Shown: positions 1 through 7,517 of the stretch, in pieces
How the letters are laid out: every line of letters starts with the position of its first letter
How positions within the stretch are numbered: position 1 is the first letter of the stretch
Source: Acidobacteriota bacterium
Lineage (GTDB): Bacteria; Acidobacteriota; Blastocatellia; HR10; JACQTD01
Direction of reading: 5' to 3'
DNA: 32,037 bases
Assembly: GCA_016210985.1 (NCBI GenBank)
Contig: JACQTD010000140.1
Location: 1 to 32,037, forward strand
Notes under the pieces: generated by a model
Told to the model about the DNA's origin: nothing
What the model saw: only the letters and a program-made list of their open reading frames with translations
Database searches by the model: none
Translations under genes and position numbers: made by a program

Positions 1-1
1 G

Positions 2-664
2 CTGAAGATGGCGGCGCTCGGCTATCGAACCGGTATCCTCGACATGACCCGCGGAGAGATGGGAACCCGGGGAACCGTTGAGGTTCGCACCCTTGAGGCG
101 GCGGAAGCCGCAAGATTGCTTCGGGTGACGGTTCGCGAGAACCTTGGACTTCCCGATACCCGGGTGAGCTGCGACGATTCGGCGAGGGTTGCCATGGTTC
201 GCGCGCTTCGGCGGTTCCGGCCCCGCATCGTACTGGCGCCCTACTGGGAGGATCCACACCCGGATCATGCGCACACCAGCCGGATCGTGCGCGAGGCCGG
301 TCACCTCGCCGGACTTGCGAAATTCGATCCGGAGTCGGGATGGGAGCGGTACAGGCCGGCCGCGATCGGCTATTACCTGTTCCCCAGAACCGTGACGCCC
401 AGTTTTATCGTCGACATCTCCGAGCATTTTGAAGGGAAAATGGCCGCGATTCGCGCGCATCGCTCGCAGTTTCATGATCCGGGAAGCCGTGATCCCGAGA
501 CGATGTTGAGCGATCCCGGTTTCCTCGCGCGATTGGAAGCCAGGCACCGGTATTTCGGCTCGCTGCTCGATGTGGCTTACGGCGAACCGCTCCTGGTCCG
601 GGAGGCCCTGAACGTGGAAGATCCGGTGGCGCTGCTCTCCCGCTCGATGAACCTGTATTCTTAA
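2..664 (+). CDS. bshB1: Bacillithiol biosynthesis deacetylase BshB1 (5' truncated by window)
   Basis: LmbE/PIG-L-family zinc deacetylase. BshB1 removes the acetyl group from GlcNAc-malate to give GlcN-malate, the second step of bacillithiol synthesis in the cytoplasm. Seen here: the block [19 protein letters not shown], typical of BshB1 just after the N-terminal metal site, and [14 protein letters not shown], which carries downstream catalytic and metal-binding histidines. The first metal motif (HPDD) and about 20 residues are missing because the gene runs off the left edge. The frame is open back to base 2, so the ATG at 8 is internal. The family is normally about 235 residues, which fits 218 plus the missing start. 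cutA follows after 24 bp on the same strand. Confident on family; the BshB1 subgroup assignment rests on the [10 protein letters not shown] block. Confidence 0.88.
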   Translation: MKMAALGYRTGILDMTRGEMGTRGTVEVRTLEAAEAARLLRVTVRENLGLPDTRVSCDDSARVAMVRALRRFRPRIVLAPYWEDPHPDHAHTSRIVREAGHLAGLAKFDPESGWERYRPAAIGYYLFPRTVTPSFIVDISEHFEGKMAAIRAHRSQFHDPGSRDPETMLSDPGFLARLEARHRYFGSLLDVAYGEPLLVREALNVEDPVALLSRSMNLYS

Positions 665-688
665 ATCGCGACGGAGGGGAAAGGGAAG

Positions 689-1027
689 ATGCAAGATGCC
701 CTCGTGGTGCTCTGCACGGCCAAGGATCCAGTTGAAGCTCATAGAATCGCCCGGGCCTTGGTCGAGAATCGATTCGCCGCCTGTGTCAGCATACTCCCCG
801 CCGTCGAGTCGATTTACCGCTGGCAGGGGGTGAATGAGCAGGCGACGGAGTCCCTGCTGGTGATCAAGACGACCCGTAGCGGATACCCGGCACTCGAAAC
901 CGCCATCGCGGGTCTCCATTCCTATGAGGCCCCCGAGATTCTTGCTCTTGAGGTCGCTGACGGTTCGAGCCGATACCTGGGCTGGATCGGTGAAACGGTA
1001 TTAGCCCCTTCGAAATCGGACACTTAG
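689..1027 (+). CDS. cutA: Divalent-cation tolerance protein CutA
   Basis: Complete CutA1-family protein of 112 residues, the usual family length, forming a small ferredoxin-like trimer in the cytoplasm. Family hallmarks seen: VVLCTAKDPVEAHRIARALV at the N-terminus, AACVSILPAVESIYRWQG (the conserved ACV...SIYRW strand), LLVIKTTRSGYPALE, and HSYEAPEILALEV near the C-terminus. A purine-rich Shine-Dalgarno (GGAGGGGAAAGGGAAG) precedes the ATG. The gene lies 24 bp after bshB1 and is probably cotranscribed. The family is linked to copper or divalent-metal tolerance in E. coli, but its biochemical role is unsettled, so only the family call is firm. Confidence 0.93.
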   Translation: MQDALVVLCTAKDPVEAHRIARALVENRFAACVSILPAVESIYRWQGVNEQATESLLVIKTTRSGYPALETAIAGLHSYEAPEILALEVADGSSRYLGWIGETVLAPSKSDT

Positions 1028-1136
1028 TAGGATCGAGGGATCCCCCGCTGCGAGGATCGGTGCCGGGAGCCGGGCGCCTTGCCAATGCAATCGGATTTTG
1101 TTACTTTGCATAATGATCGCCTGCTCGGAGGAACAT

Positions 1137-1481
1137 ATGGAACCAGAAGCGCCGCAGAGTGCCGAACTAGCTGACAAGCGAAAGACGATGACGAAGGCCG
1201 AGTTGATCGAGGAGGTCGCTCGCGCGGCGGAATTGGCCAAGAAGGATTCGCAAGTGATCGTCGAAACCGTCTTCGAGAGTATCGTCGACGCACTCAAACG
1301 TGGAGAGGGGATCGAGTTGCGCGGGTTCGGTTCCTTCCGTTTCAGGCAGCGCGGCCCGCGACGGGGCCGGAACCCGAAGACCGGAGAGAGTGTTGAAGTG
1401 CTGGCCAAGCGCACACCCTATTTCAAGCCCGGGAAAGAACTGAAGGAATTGATCAATCAGGCGGAATCGCCCAGCCAATAA
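1137..1481 (+). CDS. HU/IHF-family DNA-binding protein
   Basis: Histone-like DNA-bending protein of 115 residues. The fold is readable: MTKAELIEEVARAAELAKKDSQVIVETVFESI forms the dimerisation helices, GEGIELRGFGSFRFRQRGPR leads into the beta arms, and RRGRNPKTGESVEV is the signature with the intercalating Pro arm. TPYFKPGKELKELI closes the fold. The ORF track begins 13 codons upstream, but the ATG at 1137 is preceded by GGAGG five bases away and is the better start. The first 17 or so residues (MEPEAPQSAELADKRKT) extend beyond a standard HU. Spacing to the HIT gene is one base, so the two are translationally linked. HU versus IHF subunit cannot be settled by eye. Confidence 0.9.
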   Translation: MEPEAPQSAELADKRKTMTKAELIEEVARAAELAKKDSQVIVETVFESIVDALKRGEGIELRGFGSFRFRQRGPRRGRNPKTGESVEVLAKRTPYFKPGKELKELINQAESPSQ

Positions 1482-1482
1482 C

Positions 1483-1968
1483 ATGGATTGGATCTGGAGC
1501 CCTTGGCGGTTCCATTACGTCTCCCAGGCGTCCGCCCACGGATGTCCATTGTGTGACGCTCTCGGGAAGCCCGATGACGAGAGCCTGATCCTATATCGCG
1601 GACGAGAGAATTTTATTATCTTGAATCTTTTTCCGTACACCAGCGGGCACCTGATGATCGCCCCGCTCTCCCACATTGCGGAGCTCTCGGAGGTGGGGAA
1701 GGATGCGAGCGACGAGATGATGGACCTGGCCAAGTGGTCCCAGCGGATTTTGCGTGAGACCTACCATCCGCACGGGTTCAATCTCGGCATGAATCTGGGC
1801 CGGGCGGCCGGCGCCGGAATCGCGGATCATTTTCACCTGCATGTTCTCCCCCGATGGTTCGGGGACACTAACTTCACTACCGTCATCAGCGAGAGCCGCG
1901 TCATTCCCGAGGATTTGCGGACCAGTTATTCGAAATTGAGAGTTCAGTTCTCAGCGGCCCGTCCTTAA
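1483..1968 (+). CDS. HIT-family nucleotide hydrolase/phosphorylase (Ap4A-type)
   Basis: Histidine-triad protein of 161 residues. The catalytic H-x-H-x-H is in ADHFHLHVLPRW, with the middle histidine the expected nucleophile that accepts the nucleotidyl group. The N-terminus MDWIWSPWRFHYV followed by GCPLCDA matches HIT proteins annotated as diadenosine-tetraphosphate phosphorylases, including the paired cysteines that may bind zinc. The LFPYTSGHLMIAPLSHIAEL block is the usual HIT core strand. The ATG lies one base after the HU stop, so it is the distal gene of that pair. The substrate (Ap4A, AMP-lysine or another nucleotide) is inferred from family only. Confidence 0.9.
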   Translation: MDWIWSPWRFHYVSQASAHGCPLCDALGKPDDESLILYRGRENFIILNLFPYTSGHLMIAPLSHIAELSEVGKDASDEMMDLAKWSQRILRETYHPHGFNLGMNLGRAAGAGIADHFHLHVLPRWFGDTNFTTVISESRVIPEDLRTSYSKLRVQFSAARP

Positions 1969-1994
1969 TTGCAAAAGGACCCGGGGAGGGAAGC

Positions 1995-3110
1995 ATGATG
2001 ACCCGAGGTCAGCGTCGATTCCGTTCGGGATATCGCCCGCCGTTGCCGATCGCGCCGAGGGTCGCTTGTTCGCTTCTCGTCCTCCTGTTCCTCGGACCCG
2101 TCGCGATCCTGGGGGCGCAGGAAGGCGTGCAACAGGGCCGTGGAGGCGGAAGCGCCCCCGATACGGTTTTCACGATTCGCGGGCGGATTTACATGCCCTC
2201 GGGAGCGCCTGCGGATGAACAGCTGAGGGTGACCTTGAAGACCTTCAGCCAGGGCATCGCCCAGGAACTCTACAGCGATTCGGTGGGTAATTTTGAATTC
2301 AAAAACATTCCGTCGAACAGTTACGAGCTGGTCGTCTGGGGGACCGACCGGTTCGAGACCACCACGGAGCGAGTCGAGGTCTACGGCCGGATGGGGCGGA
2401 TCGTACCGCAGAACATATTCCTGGTGCCGAAGGAGAAGGAGCGTAAGCCACGGAACGCGGGATCGGTAGTATCCGTCGGCGAGCTCAGAGCGAAGATTCC
2501 ACGCGATGCCGAACGGAGTTACCAGCGAGGCACAAAACTCGTCAAAGAGAAACGCTACGATGAATCGATCGCTTTCTTCCGGCAGGCGATTACGGTATTT
2601 CCGGAGTTCTTTCAGGCCCTGAACGACCTGGGCGTTCAGTACGTGCGCCTGAAAAGGTTCGACGAGGCCTTGGAAGTGCTGCATCGCGCCATCGCCTTAG
2701 CGCCTAAAGCGCCGCAGCCCTGGATCAATGTCGGACATGCGATGATCCAGCGGGGTACGCCGGAGGAGGCCTTGGTCCCGCTCGGTCAAGCCGTTGAACT
2801 CGATTCGTCGATCTGGCTGACGCATCTGCTCCTCGGCATAGTTCATTACCGGGCCGGCGACTATCTATCTGCTCAGCAGGAGTATGAGAAGGCGCTGGTG
2901 CTCGGCGAGATGCCTCAGGTGGCTGTAGCGCACCTGCACATCGCCAACATTCACATCAGGCAGCGGGACTTCACCCGGGCGATCAGAGACTGCGAGCGCT
3001 ATCTGAAGTCCGCTCCCGATGGCCTGGATGCCCCGGAGGCACTGGCGAAGGTGAACCTCATGCGACAGACTATGACCGGTGAGACGATAGAGATCTCCGA
3101 CCCGGAGTGA
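1995..3110 (+). CDS. Exported TPR protein with N-terminal Ig-like/carboxypeptidase-regulatory domain
   Basis: 371-residue protein. A basic N-terminus and hydrophobic stretch at about residues 22-41 (VACSLLVLLFLGPVAILGAQ) look like a signal peptide with cleavage after an Ala. Residues about 53-140 form a beta-rich CarboxypepD_reg-like domain (TVFTIRGRIYMPSG...GNFEFKNIPSNSYELVVWG). From about residue 170 there are four to five tetratricopeptide repeats, such as SYQRGTKLVKEKRYDESIAF and ALNDLGVQYVRLKRFDEALE. Such proteins usually scaffold envelope complexes; no enzyme motif is visible. A Shine-Dalgarno-like GGGGAGGGAAG precedes the ATG. It lies 26 bp after the HIT gene and converges with the PEGA gene. 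Function beyond protein-protein interaction is not deducible. Confidence 0.8.
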   Translation: MMTRGQRRFRSGYRPPLPIAPRVACSLLVLLFLGPVAILGAQEGVQQGRGGGSAPDTVFTIRGRIYMPSGAPADEQLRVTLKTFSQGIAQELYSDSVGNFEFKNIPSNSYELVVWGTDRFETTTERVEVYGRMGRIVPQNIFLVPKEKERKPRNAGSVVSVGELRAKIPRDAERSYQRGTKLVKEKRYDESIAFFRQAITVFPEFFQALNDLGVQYVRLKRFDEALEVLHRAIALAPKAPQPWINVGHAMIQRGTPEEALVPLGQAVELDSSIWLTHLLLGIVHYRAGDYLSAQQEYEKALVLGEMPQVAVAHLHIANIHIRQRDFTRAIRDCERYLKSAPDGLDAPEALAKVNLMRQTMTGETIEISDPE

Positions 3111-3141
3111 AGGGAAGGAAGCGGGGAAACGGGGAAACGAA

Positions 3142-3726
3142 TCACCCCAAGTCATTTTGCGCCCGGGTGGCCTCCGCTCGCTGTTTCAGCGCCTGACGAA
3201 TTCGCTCGCGCATCTCCGCGATCATTGGATCATCGGGGCTGATCAGCGAAAGCTGGCCGATATAAAAAAGCGCGTTGTCATTCTCCGGTGCGACCAGATC
3301 ACCCCGCCGGTAGGCCTCCTGCGCTTGAAGCTTGAGTTTCGCCACAACTTCAGACTTCTCATAGGTGATTCCGTTGGCGATATTGGGGTCGAGTCCGAAA
3401 GAAAAGTCGTTAAAGGTTTTAGGTGCCGAGCGGTCAGCGTAGATCTTGCGTTCGATGGCCTGATAGCCCGGCTTGGCGAGTGCGACGGTATGTTCGCCTT
3501 CCGGTACAGCCGTAGTCAGCGGAGTGAACCCGATCGACTGCCCGTCGAGGAACGCCTCGGCGCCACCCGGGTCAGTTGCAAGATTGATGGCCACCAGCTT
3601 GGGCGCCCGCAGAATAAAGACCCCGATGGTTGCTCCGGCCAGGAATACCACGGTGCCCAGCGCCAACGCCGTCCATACGAAATTGCGCGGGAACTCAAGC
3701 ATTTTCCTGAAGCGAGCGAAATTCAT
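3142..3726 (-). CDS. Single-pass membrane protein with PEGA domain
   Basis: 194-residue protein. One transmembrane segment lies at about residues 17-39 (VWTALALGTVVFLAGATIGVFIL) after a short basic cytoplasmic tail. A PEGA domain follows: DPGGAEAFLDGQSIGFTPLT, then PEGEHTVALAKPGYQ. PEGA domains are small beta-sandwiches found in surface-associated proteins. The C-terminal third is helical and charged (PDDPMIAEMRERIRQALKQRAEA) and may hold a degenerate TPR. The gene converges with the TPR gene (31 bp between stops) and is separated by 195 bp from the TlpA-like gene upstream on the same strand; that gap holds no gene I can support. No catalytic residues are visible. Confidence 0.75.
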   Translation of the reverse strand: MNFARFRKMLEFPRNFVWTALALGTVVFLAGATIGVFILRAPKLVAINLATDPGGAEAFLDGQSIGFTPLTTAVPEGEHTVALAKPGYQAIERKIYADRSAPKTFNDFSFGLDPNIANGITYEKSEVVAKLKLQAQEAYRRGDLVAPENDNALFYIGQLSLISPDDPMIAEMRERIRQALKQRAEATRAQNDLG

Positions 3727-3921
3727 TTTGAATCATCCGTTACGTCCGACCCGATACCGCGACTCCCCGGCTGACCGTAAGGACTTCTCGACCTCATTGC
3801 CGGTCTTTCCACCCCATGGTTCGACTACGGATTAAGCCAATATACTCCATGCCTGGACCCCCGAACAAGCCGTAATCCCTCAAACCTGGGGCCCGCCGTC
3901 GCGAAGGTCCGGTGGCCGAAT

Positions 3922-4566
3922 CTAGAAAGCCGCCTCTTCGAGTAGTAGCGATACGGCCTCCTTGAGTTCTTCGGCATCGGTTCGCGGGGTGAAGCCGACC
4001 ATGTGCTTCCTGAGCCTGCCGTCGCGGCCGAAAATGAGCGTTTGCGGGATCGACTGCCGCCCCGGTCCGATATAGGTGCCAAAGAGCTCATTCGTGGCAT
4101 AGCCGATCGGATAATTGATCTTCATCTGATTGACAAAGCGTTTGACCGTTTCGCCTTCCTGGTCGGGTCTCTCGATCGTCAGGCCGACGACTTCAAGTCC
4201 CCGGTCCCGGTGCGTCCCCACGAGTTCCTTGAGTACCGGAATCTCCTCGCGGCACGGCCCGCACCAAGTGGCCCAGAAATCGAGGACAAGCACCTTTCCC
4301 CGATAATCCGACAGCTTGAGCGGGGAGCCGTCAAGCGTTTGGGTGACCAGTTCCGGCGCCGGTCGCCTGGCGCCAGACGATCCAGGAAGGGCATCCACGG
4401 GGGCGCTGAGGTCGGCACTTGCGCTCAGGGGAGATTCCTCAGGCCTGGACTGCCAATAAAGCACCGCGACAAAGGCTAGAAGTGTCGCCGCTGCGATGAC
4501 CACGCCCACCTTCCCGGCGTTCGACATCCTGGGCCCGGCTACCGCTTTCCGCTTCGCTTTCCCCAT
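3922..4566 (-). CDS. TlpA/ResA-family membrane-anchored thioredoxin-fold protein
   Basis: Thiol-disulfide oxidoreductase predicted to face the periplasm. A signal anchor (VGVVIAAATLLAFVAVLYW) is followed by a linker, then the AhpC-TSA/Redoxin fold: LSDYRGKVLVLDFWATWCGPCREEIPVLKEL carries the WCGPC redox pair, and the SIPQTLIFGRDGRLRKHMVG block holds the cis-Pro. The ORF track starts at a TTG at 4584 that overlaps yacG; the ATG at 4566 has GGAGGG at the right distance and is chosen (214 residues). It follows yacG by 14 bp on the same strand. Likely partners are apocytochromes, since TlpA/ResA proteins reduce cytochrome c thiols before haem attachment and this window encodes 15 haem sites. That link is inference. 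Confidence 0.88.
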   Translation of the reverse strand: MGKAKRKAVAGPRMSNAGKVGVVIAAATLLAFVAVLYWQSRPEESPLSASADLSAPVDALPGSSGARRPAPELVTQTLDGSPLKLSDYRGKVLVLDFWATWCGPCREEIPVLKELVGTHRDRGLEVVGLTIERPDQEGETVKRFVNQMKINYPIGYATNELFGTYIGPGRQSIPQTLIFGRDGRLRKHMVGFTPRTDAEELKEAVSLLLEEAAF

Positions 4567-4580
4567 GCTTTCCCTCCGGA

Positions 4581-4838
4581 TCAAACCCTGGTCCGTCCTG
4601 AATCTGGATCTGGTCGGCGAGCCGTTCCCTCGCGCGTATCGTCCCCCGCTGGCTGGAACTCTGCCTCCCCCACGGGCGTGGATGTCGATGGAGCCGGCTC
4701 ACGGCCCACGGAGTAGCTCTCATCGGCCCAGTGCCCGAGGTCGATCAACTTACACCGCTCCGAACAGAACGGCCGCATGGGATTATCCTCCCACCGGACC
4801 TCGGTCTTGCAAATGGGGCACCTGACCATCATCACCAT
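4581..4838 (-). CDS. yacG: Zinc-binding DNA gyrase inhibitor YacG family
   Basis: 85-residue protein. Its N-terminal half is the YacG zinc ribbon, CPICKTEV...[15 protein letters not shown], with the four cysteines in the C-x2-C-x15-C-x3-C arrangement and the family's [11 protein letters not shown] helix. In E. coli YacG binds GyrB and inhibits gyrase. The C-terminal 40 residues ([19 protein letters not shown] onwards) are low-complexity, acidic and proline-rich, probably disordered, as is common in the family. Two ATGs (M1, M3, M4 region MVMM) are possible starts. It is divergent from the Usp gene at 4925 and upstream of the TlpA-like gene. Confidence 0.87.
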   Translation of the reverse strand: MVMMVRCPICKTEVRWEDNPMRPFCSERCKLIDLGHWADESYSVGREPAPSTSTPVGEAEFQPAGDDTREGTARRPDPDSGRTRV

Positions 4839-4924
4839 GCGGGATGATAGACGATCGGGGCGCAGTTTTGAATACCGTCCCAGTGTTGTAGCGATCCGGC
4901 GCCGTGTACTAAGATCGAGTTGCT

Positions 4925-5818
4925 ATGTTTAAACCGAAAGCCATCCTCATGCCTGTTGATTTGAACGCGGAGTCCCACGCGGCGCTGAAGTATGCCGCCG
5001 CGCTCGCCCGCCATTATGGGGCGCGTGTGGTCGTCCAGAATGTCCAGGATGCCGAGCTGCCCCCCAACCTGATGTCCCTTCCTGAGCACCTGATCTCGGG
5101 GCGCGAGTCGGAGTGGCTCCGCGTGCTCAAGCAGCAAATGACGACGAGGTGTTCGGACGAGCAGCTTCGCGGTCTGCGCGTCGACGCTATTTTTTCGGGC
5201 GGCGTCCCGCAGGAAGAGATCCTTAAGGCGACCCGCCAGCAGGGATGCGATCTGATTGTCATGGAAGCGACGGCCCGGATCAGAACGCGGAGCGAGCACA
5301 TCGGCTCCACGGCCGAGGCAGTGCTCGCGGCTTCCGATGTGCCGGTTCTGCTGGTTCGTAGTGTGCAACGCCATTTTGTGTATCAGACGCACGGGGGACC
5401 CGAAATTGCACTGAATCGCATCGTGCTTGCCACCGCCTTCGAGGAGAAGGATCAGCATGCCCGCATGATGGCCATCGATCTCGCCGGCCAGTTTTCCTCA
5501 AAGCTCTCAGTGGTGACGGTGATGGAACAGATCAGCCTGCTCCGCACGCTGCTGCCGGGAACCGCCGTCAAGTATGAAGAAACGTTTCGCGAGAATGCGG
5601 AGAGCGCGTTCCGTGCGCTCGAAGCCCAGGCTCCCGGACTCAAGATCGAACGAATCATTCGTGACGGCGCGGCTTATAGAGAGATCGTCCACTTCAGCGC
5701 CGAGACGGAGGCGGACCTGCTGGTGATCGGCGCCTCCGCGAAAGGGTCCTGGATGCTGGGATCCAACGCCGAGCGCGTGGCCCGGCTTGCGCCTTGCCCC
5801 ATCCTCGTCGTTGGATAA
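4925..5818 (+). CDS. Tandem-domain universal stress protein
   Basis: 297-residue protein with two Usp domains. Domain 1 (about 1-145) begins KAILMPVDLNAESHAALKYA and ends SDVPVLLVRS. Domain 2 (about 160-297) ends with LLVIGASAKGSWMLGSNAER, the G-x-K-G...G-S nucleotide-binding loop of ATP-binding Usp proteins, and APCPILVVG. Domain 1 has a weaker loop (EATARIRTRSEHIGSTAEAV), so it may not bind nucleotide. It is the first gene of a plus-strand run (Usp, Usp, site-2 protease) with gaps of 8 bp each, so an operon is likely. Usp proteins act in stress survival; the specific signal cannot be read from sequence. Confidence 0.92.
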   Translation: MFKPKAILMPVDLNAESHAALKYAAALARHYGARVVVQNVQDAELPPNLMSLPEHLISGRESEWLRVLKQQMTTRCSDEQLRGLRVDAIFSGGVPQEEILKATRQQGCDLIVMEATARIRTRSEHIGSTAEAVLAASDVPVLLVRSVQRHFVYQTHGGPEIALNRIVLATAFEEKDQHARMMAIDLAGQFSSKLSVVTVMEQISLLRTLLPGTAVKYEETFRENAESAFRALEAQAPGLKIERIIRDGAAYREIVHFSAETEADLLVIGASAKGSWMLGSNAERVARLAPCPILVVG

Positions 5819-5826
5819 TCGGATTC

Positions 5827-6321
5827 ATGCGGATACTCCTCGCCATCGATGACTCCACCTTCTCCTGGGTGGCCGTACGGTCGGTGGCGGGACGCCCTTG
5901 GCCCGCGGGGAGTGAGATCCGCATCTTCCATGCTATCGAGTTGCCGCCGGTCTTCAGTTTTACCGGGACAGCCTGGCCGGATCCGCCGGTGGATCTCTCG
6001 GCCCTGAGCGAAGCGGAACAGGCCCGGGGTAAACAGCTCCTGGAGAGGGCGGCTCAGGAACTGAGCGTTTCCGGATGTGCCGTGACGACCCGTCTGGTGG
6101 AGGGGAGCGCGCGGACCATGATTCTCGAGGCAGTCCGGGAATGGCCGGCCGATCTCGTGGTACTGGGCTCCCATGGGACAAAAGGGCTGACCAGTCTATT
6201 GCTGGGTAGCGTCTCCCAGACCATTCTGAGCCATGTCCCTTGCTCGGTTGAAATCATCAGGACATCTGCGGAGGGTCGGACGCCGCCGTCCGGGCGCACC
6301 GACGCGCCGGGGCCTCCATAA
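5827..6321 (+). CDS. Universal stress protein (single domain)
   Basis: Single Usp domain of 164 residues. The start is taken at ATG 5827 because MRILLAIDDSTFSWVAVRS is the canonical first strand; the ORF track begins 11 codons earlier inside the preceding gene. The ATP-binding loop is intact: LVVLGSHGTKGLTSLLLGSVSQ, followed by HVPCSVEIIR. A tail of about 18 residues (EGRTPPSGRTDAPGPP) is Pro/Gly-rich and probably disordered. It is the second gene of the Usp-Usp-protease run. Confidence 0.92.
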   Translation: MRILLAIDDSTFSWVAVRSVAGRPWPAGSEIRIFHAIELPPVFSFTGTAWPDPPVDLSALSEAEQARGKQLLERAAQELSVSGCAVTTRLVEGSARTMILEAVREWPADLVVLGSHGTKGLTSLLLGSVSQTILSHVPCSVEIIRTSAEGRTPPSGRTDAPGPP

Positions 6322-6329
6322 TTTCCTTT

Positions 6330-7469
6330 GTGAGCAAATTGCAGCAGACGTTTCGCCTGGGAAAAATAAAGGGAATTCCGATCGGGGTCCATTTCACCTG
6401 GGGTATCGCTTTCGTGTTGATCACGATGTCGCTGATCGGGCAGTTCGGTGAACAGCACCCGGGCTGGTCTCCGGTAATCCGTTCGGCCATCGGACTCGTC
6501 ACCAGCCTGCTCTTTTTCACCAGTGTCATCCTCCACGAGCTCGCGCACAGCGCGGTGGCGCTGTCGCGAGGCATTCCGGTAAAATCGATCACCCTGTTTG
6601 TGTTCGGCGGAATCTCCGAGGTGACGCGCGAGGCGAGCACGGCGCTCAGCGAATTCCTCATCGCCGTGGTCGGACCGCTCGCGAGCCTGGCGATCGCCGG
6701 CGGTTTCGCTTTGATGGCCAGGTCCTTTCCGGCCGAGTGGACCGTGGCCGTGGCGCCGTGCAAGTGGCTCGCCACCGTCAATTTCTGGCTCGCCCTCTTC
6801 AACCTGATTCCGGGGTTTCCGCTCGACGGGGGGCGCGTCTTCCGATCGATCCTATGGGCGTTCAAACGCGATTACGAAAAGGCCACCCGGATCTCCACCA
6901 CGATCGGCAAGACGATCGCCTACGGGTTCATTTTTCTTGGCGCCTGGATCACCTTCGGCACCAACGACGGCCTGGTCAGCGGCTTGTGGATTGTCTTCAT
7001 CGGTTGGTTTCTGCTCAACGCCGCCCAACAGAACGTGGTGCAACTCGACCTTCGGAATGCCCTCAACGGCATCACCGCCGGGGATGTCATGTCCCGGGAA
7101 TGCCACACCGTTCCCCGGTACCTTTCACTGCAGGATTTCGTGGACGACTATCTGTTGAAGACAGGACGACGCTGTTACGTGGTCACCGATGACCATAGGG
7201 TGTTGGGTATCATTACTCCCCGCGAAGTCTCTGCCGTACCCCGCCAGGATTGGGGCCACGTGTCGATCCATGCGGCCATGACTCCCCTGGAGCGGTTAAA
7301 GTGGATCAGCCCGCAGGAGCCGGCCTCGCGAGTGCTTGAACGCATGGATGCCGAAAATGTCAACCAGTTGCTCGTGATGGAAGACGGAAGACTCCTGGGC
7401 CTCGTCGCCCGGGACGGGTTGCTCAGCCGCATTCAGACTTTTCTGACATTTCAGGGTAAGTCGGGTTAG
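6330..7469 (+). CDS. Site-2 protease (M50) with C-terminal CBS domains
   Basis: 379-residue intramembrane zinc metalloprotease. The catalytic site is HELAHS (HExxH) in a transmembrane helix (TSVILHELAHSAVALSRGI). The second conserved motif is NLIPGFPLDGGRVFRSILW, whose Asp is the third zinc ligand. At least five hydrophobic segments are visible across residues 20-235. The C-terminal part (about 250-379) holds two CBS motifs (ITAGDVMSRECHTV..., IHAAMTPLERLKWI...), which usually sense adenine nucleotides and gate activity. Translation starts at a GTG, eight bases after the Usp stop. Homologues (SpoIVFB/Rip3-like) release membrane-bound regulators; the substrate here is unknown. Coupling to two Usp genes suggests a stress or energy-sensing role (inference). 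Confidence 0.9.
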   Translation: MSKLQQTFRLGKIKGIPIGVHFTWGIAFVLITMSLIGQFGEQHPGWSPVIRSAIGLVTSLLFFTSVILHELAHSAVALSRGIPVKSITLFVFGGISEVTREASTALSEFLIAVVGPLASLAIAGGFALMARSFPAEWTVAVAPCKWLATVNFWLALFNLIPGFPLDGGRVFRSILWAFKRDYEKATRISTTIGKTIAYGFIFLGAWITFGTNDGLVSGLWIVFIGWFLLNAAQQNVVQLDLRNALNGITAGDVMSRECHTVPRYLSLQDFVDDYLLKTGRRCYVVTDDHRVLGIITPREVSAVPRQDWGHVSIHAAMTPLERLKWISPQEPASRVLERMDAENVNQLLVMEDGRLLGLVARDGLLSRIQTFLTFQGKSG

Positions 7470-7517
7470 CTTCCTTCACTCCTCCGAACCTCCAGCAAAA
7501 TCGAGGAATCGACGACT

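Noticed and set aside
1098-1136. Upstream start of the HU gene
   Set aside because: The ATG at 1137 has a well-placed GGAGG; the upstream start lacks one.
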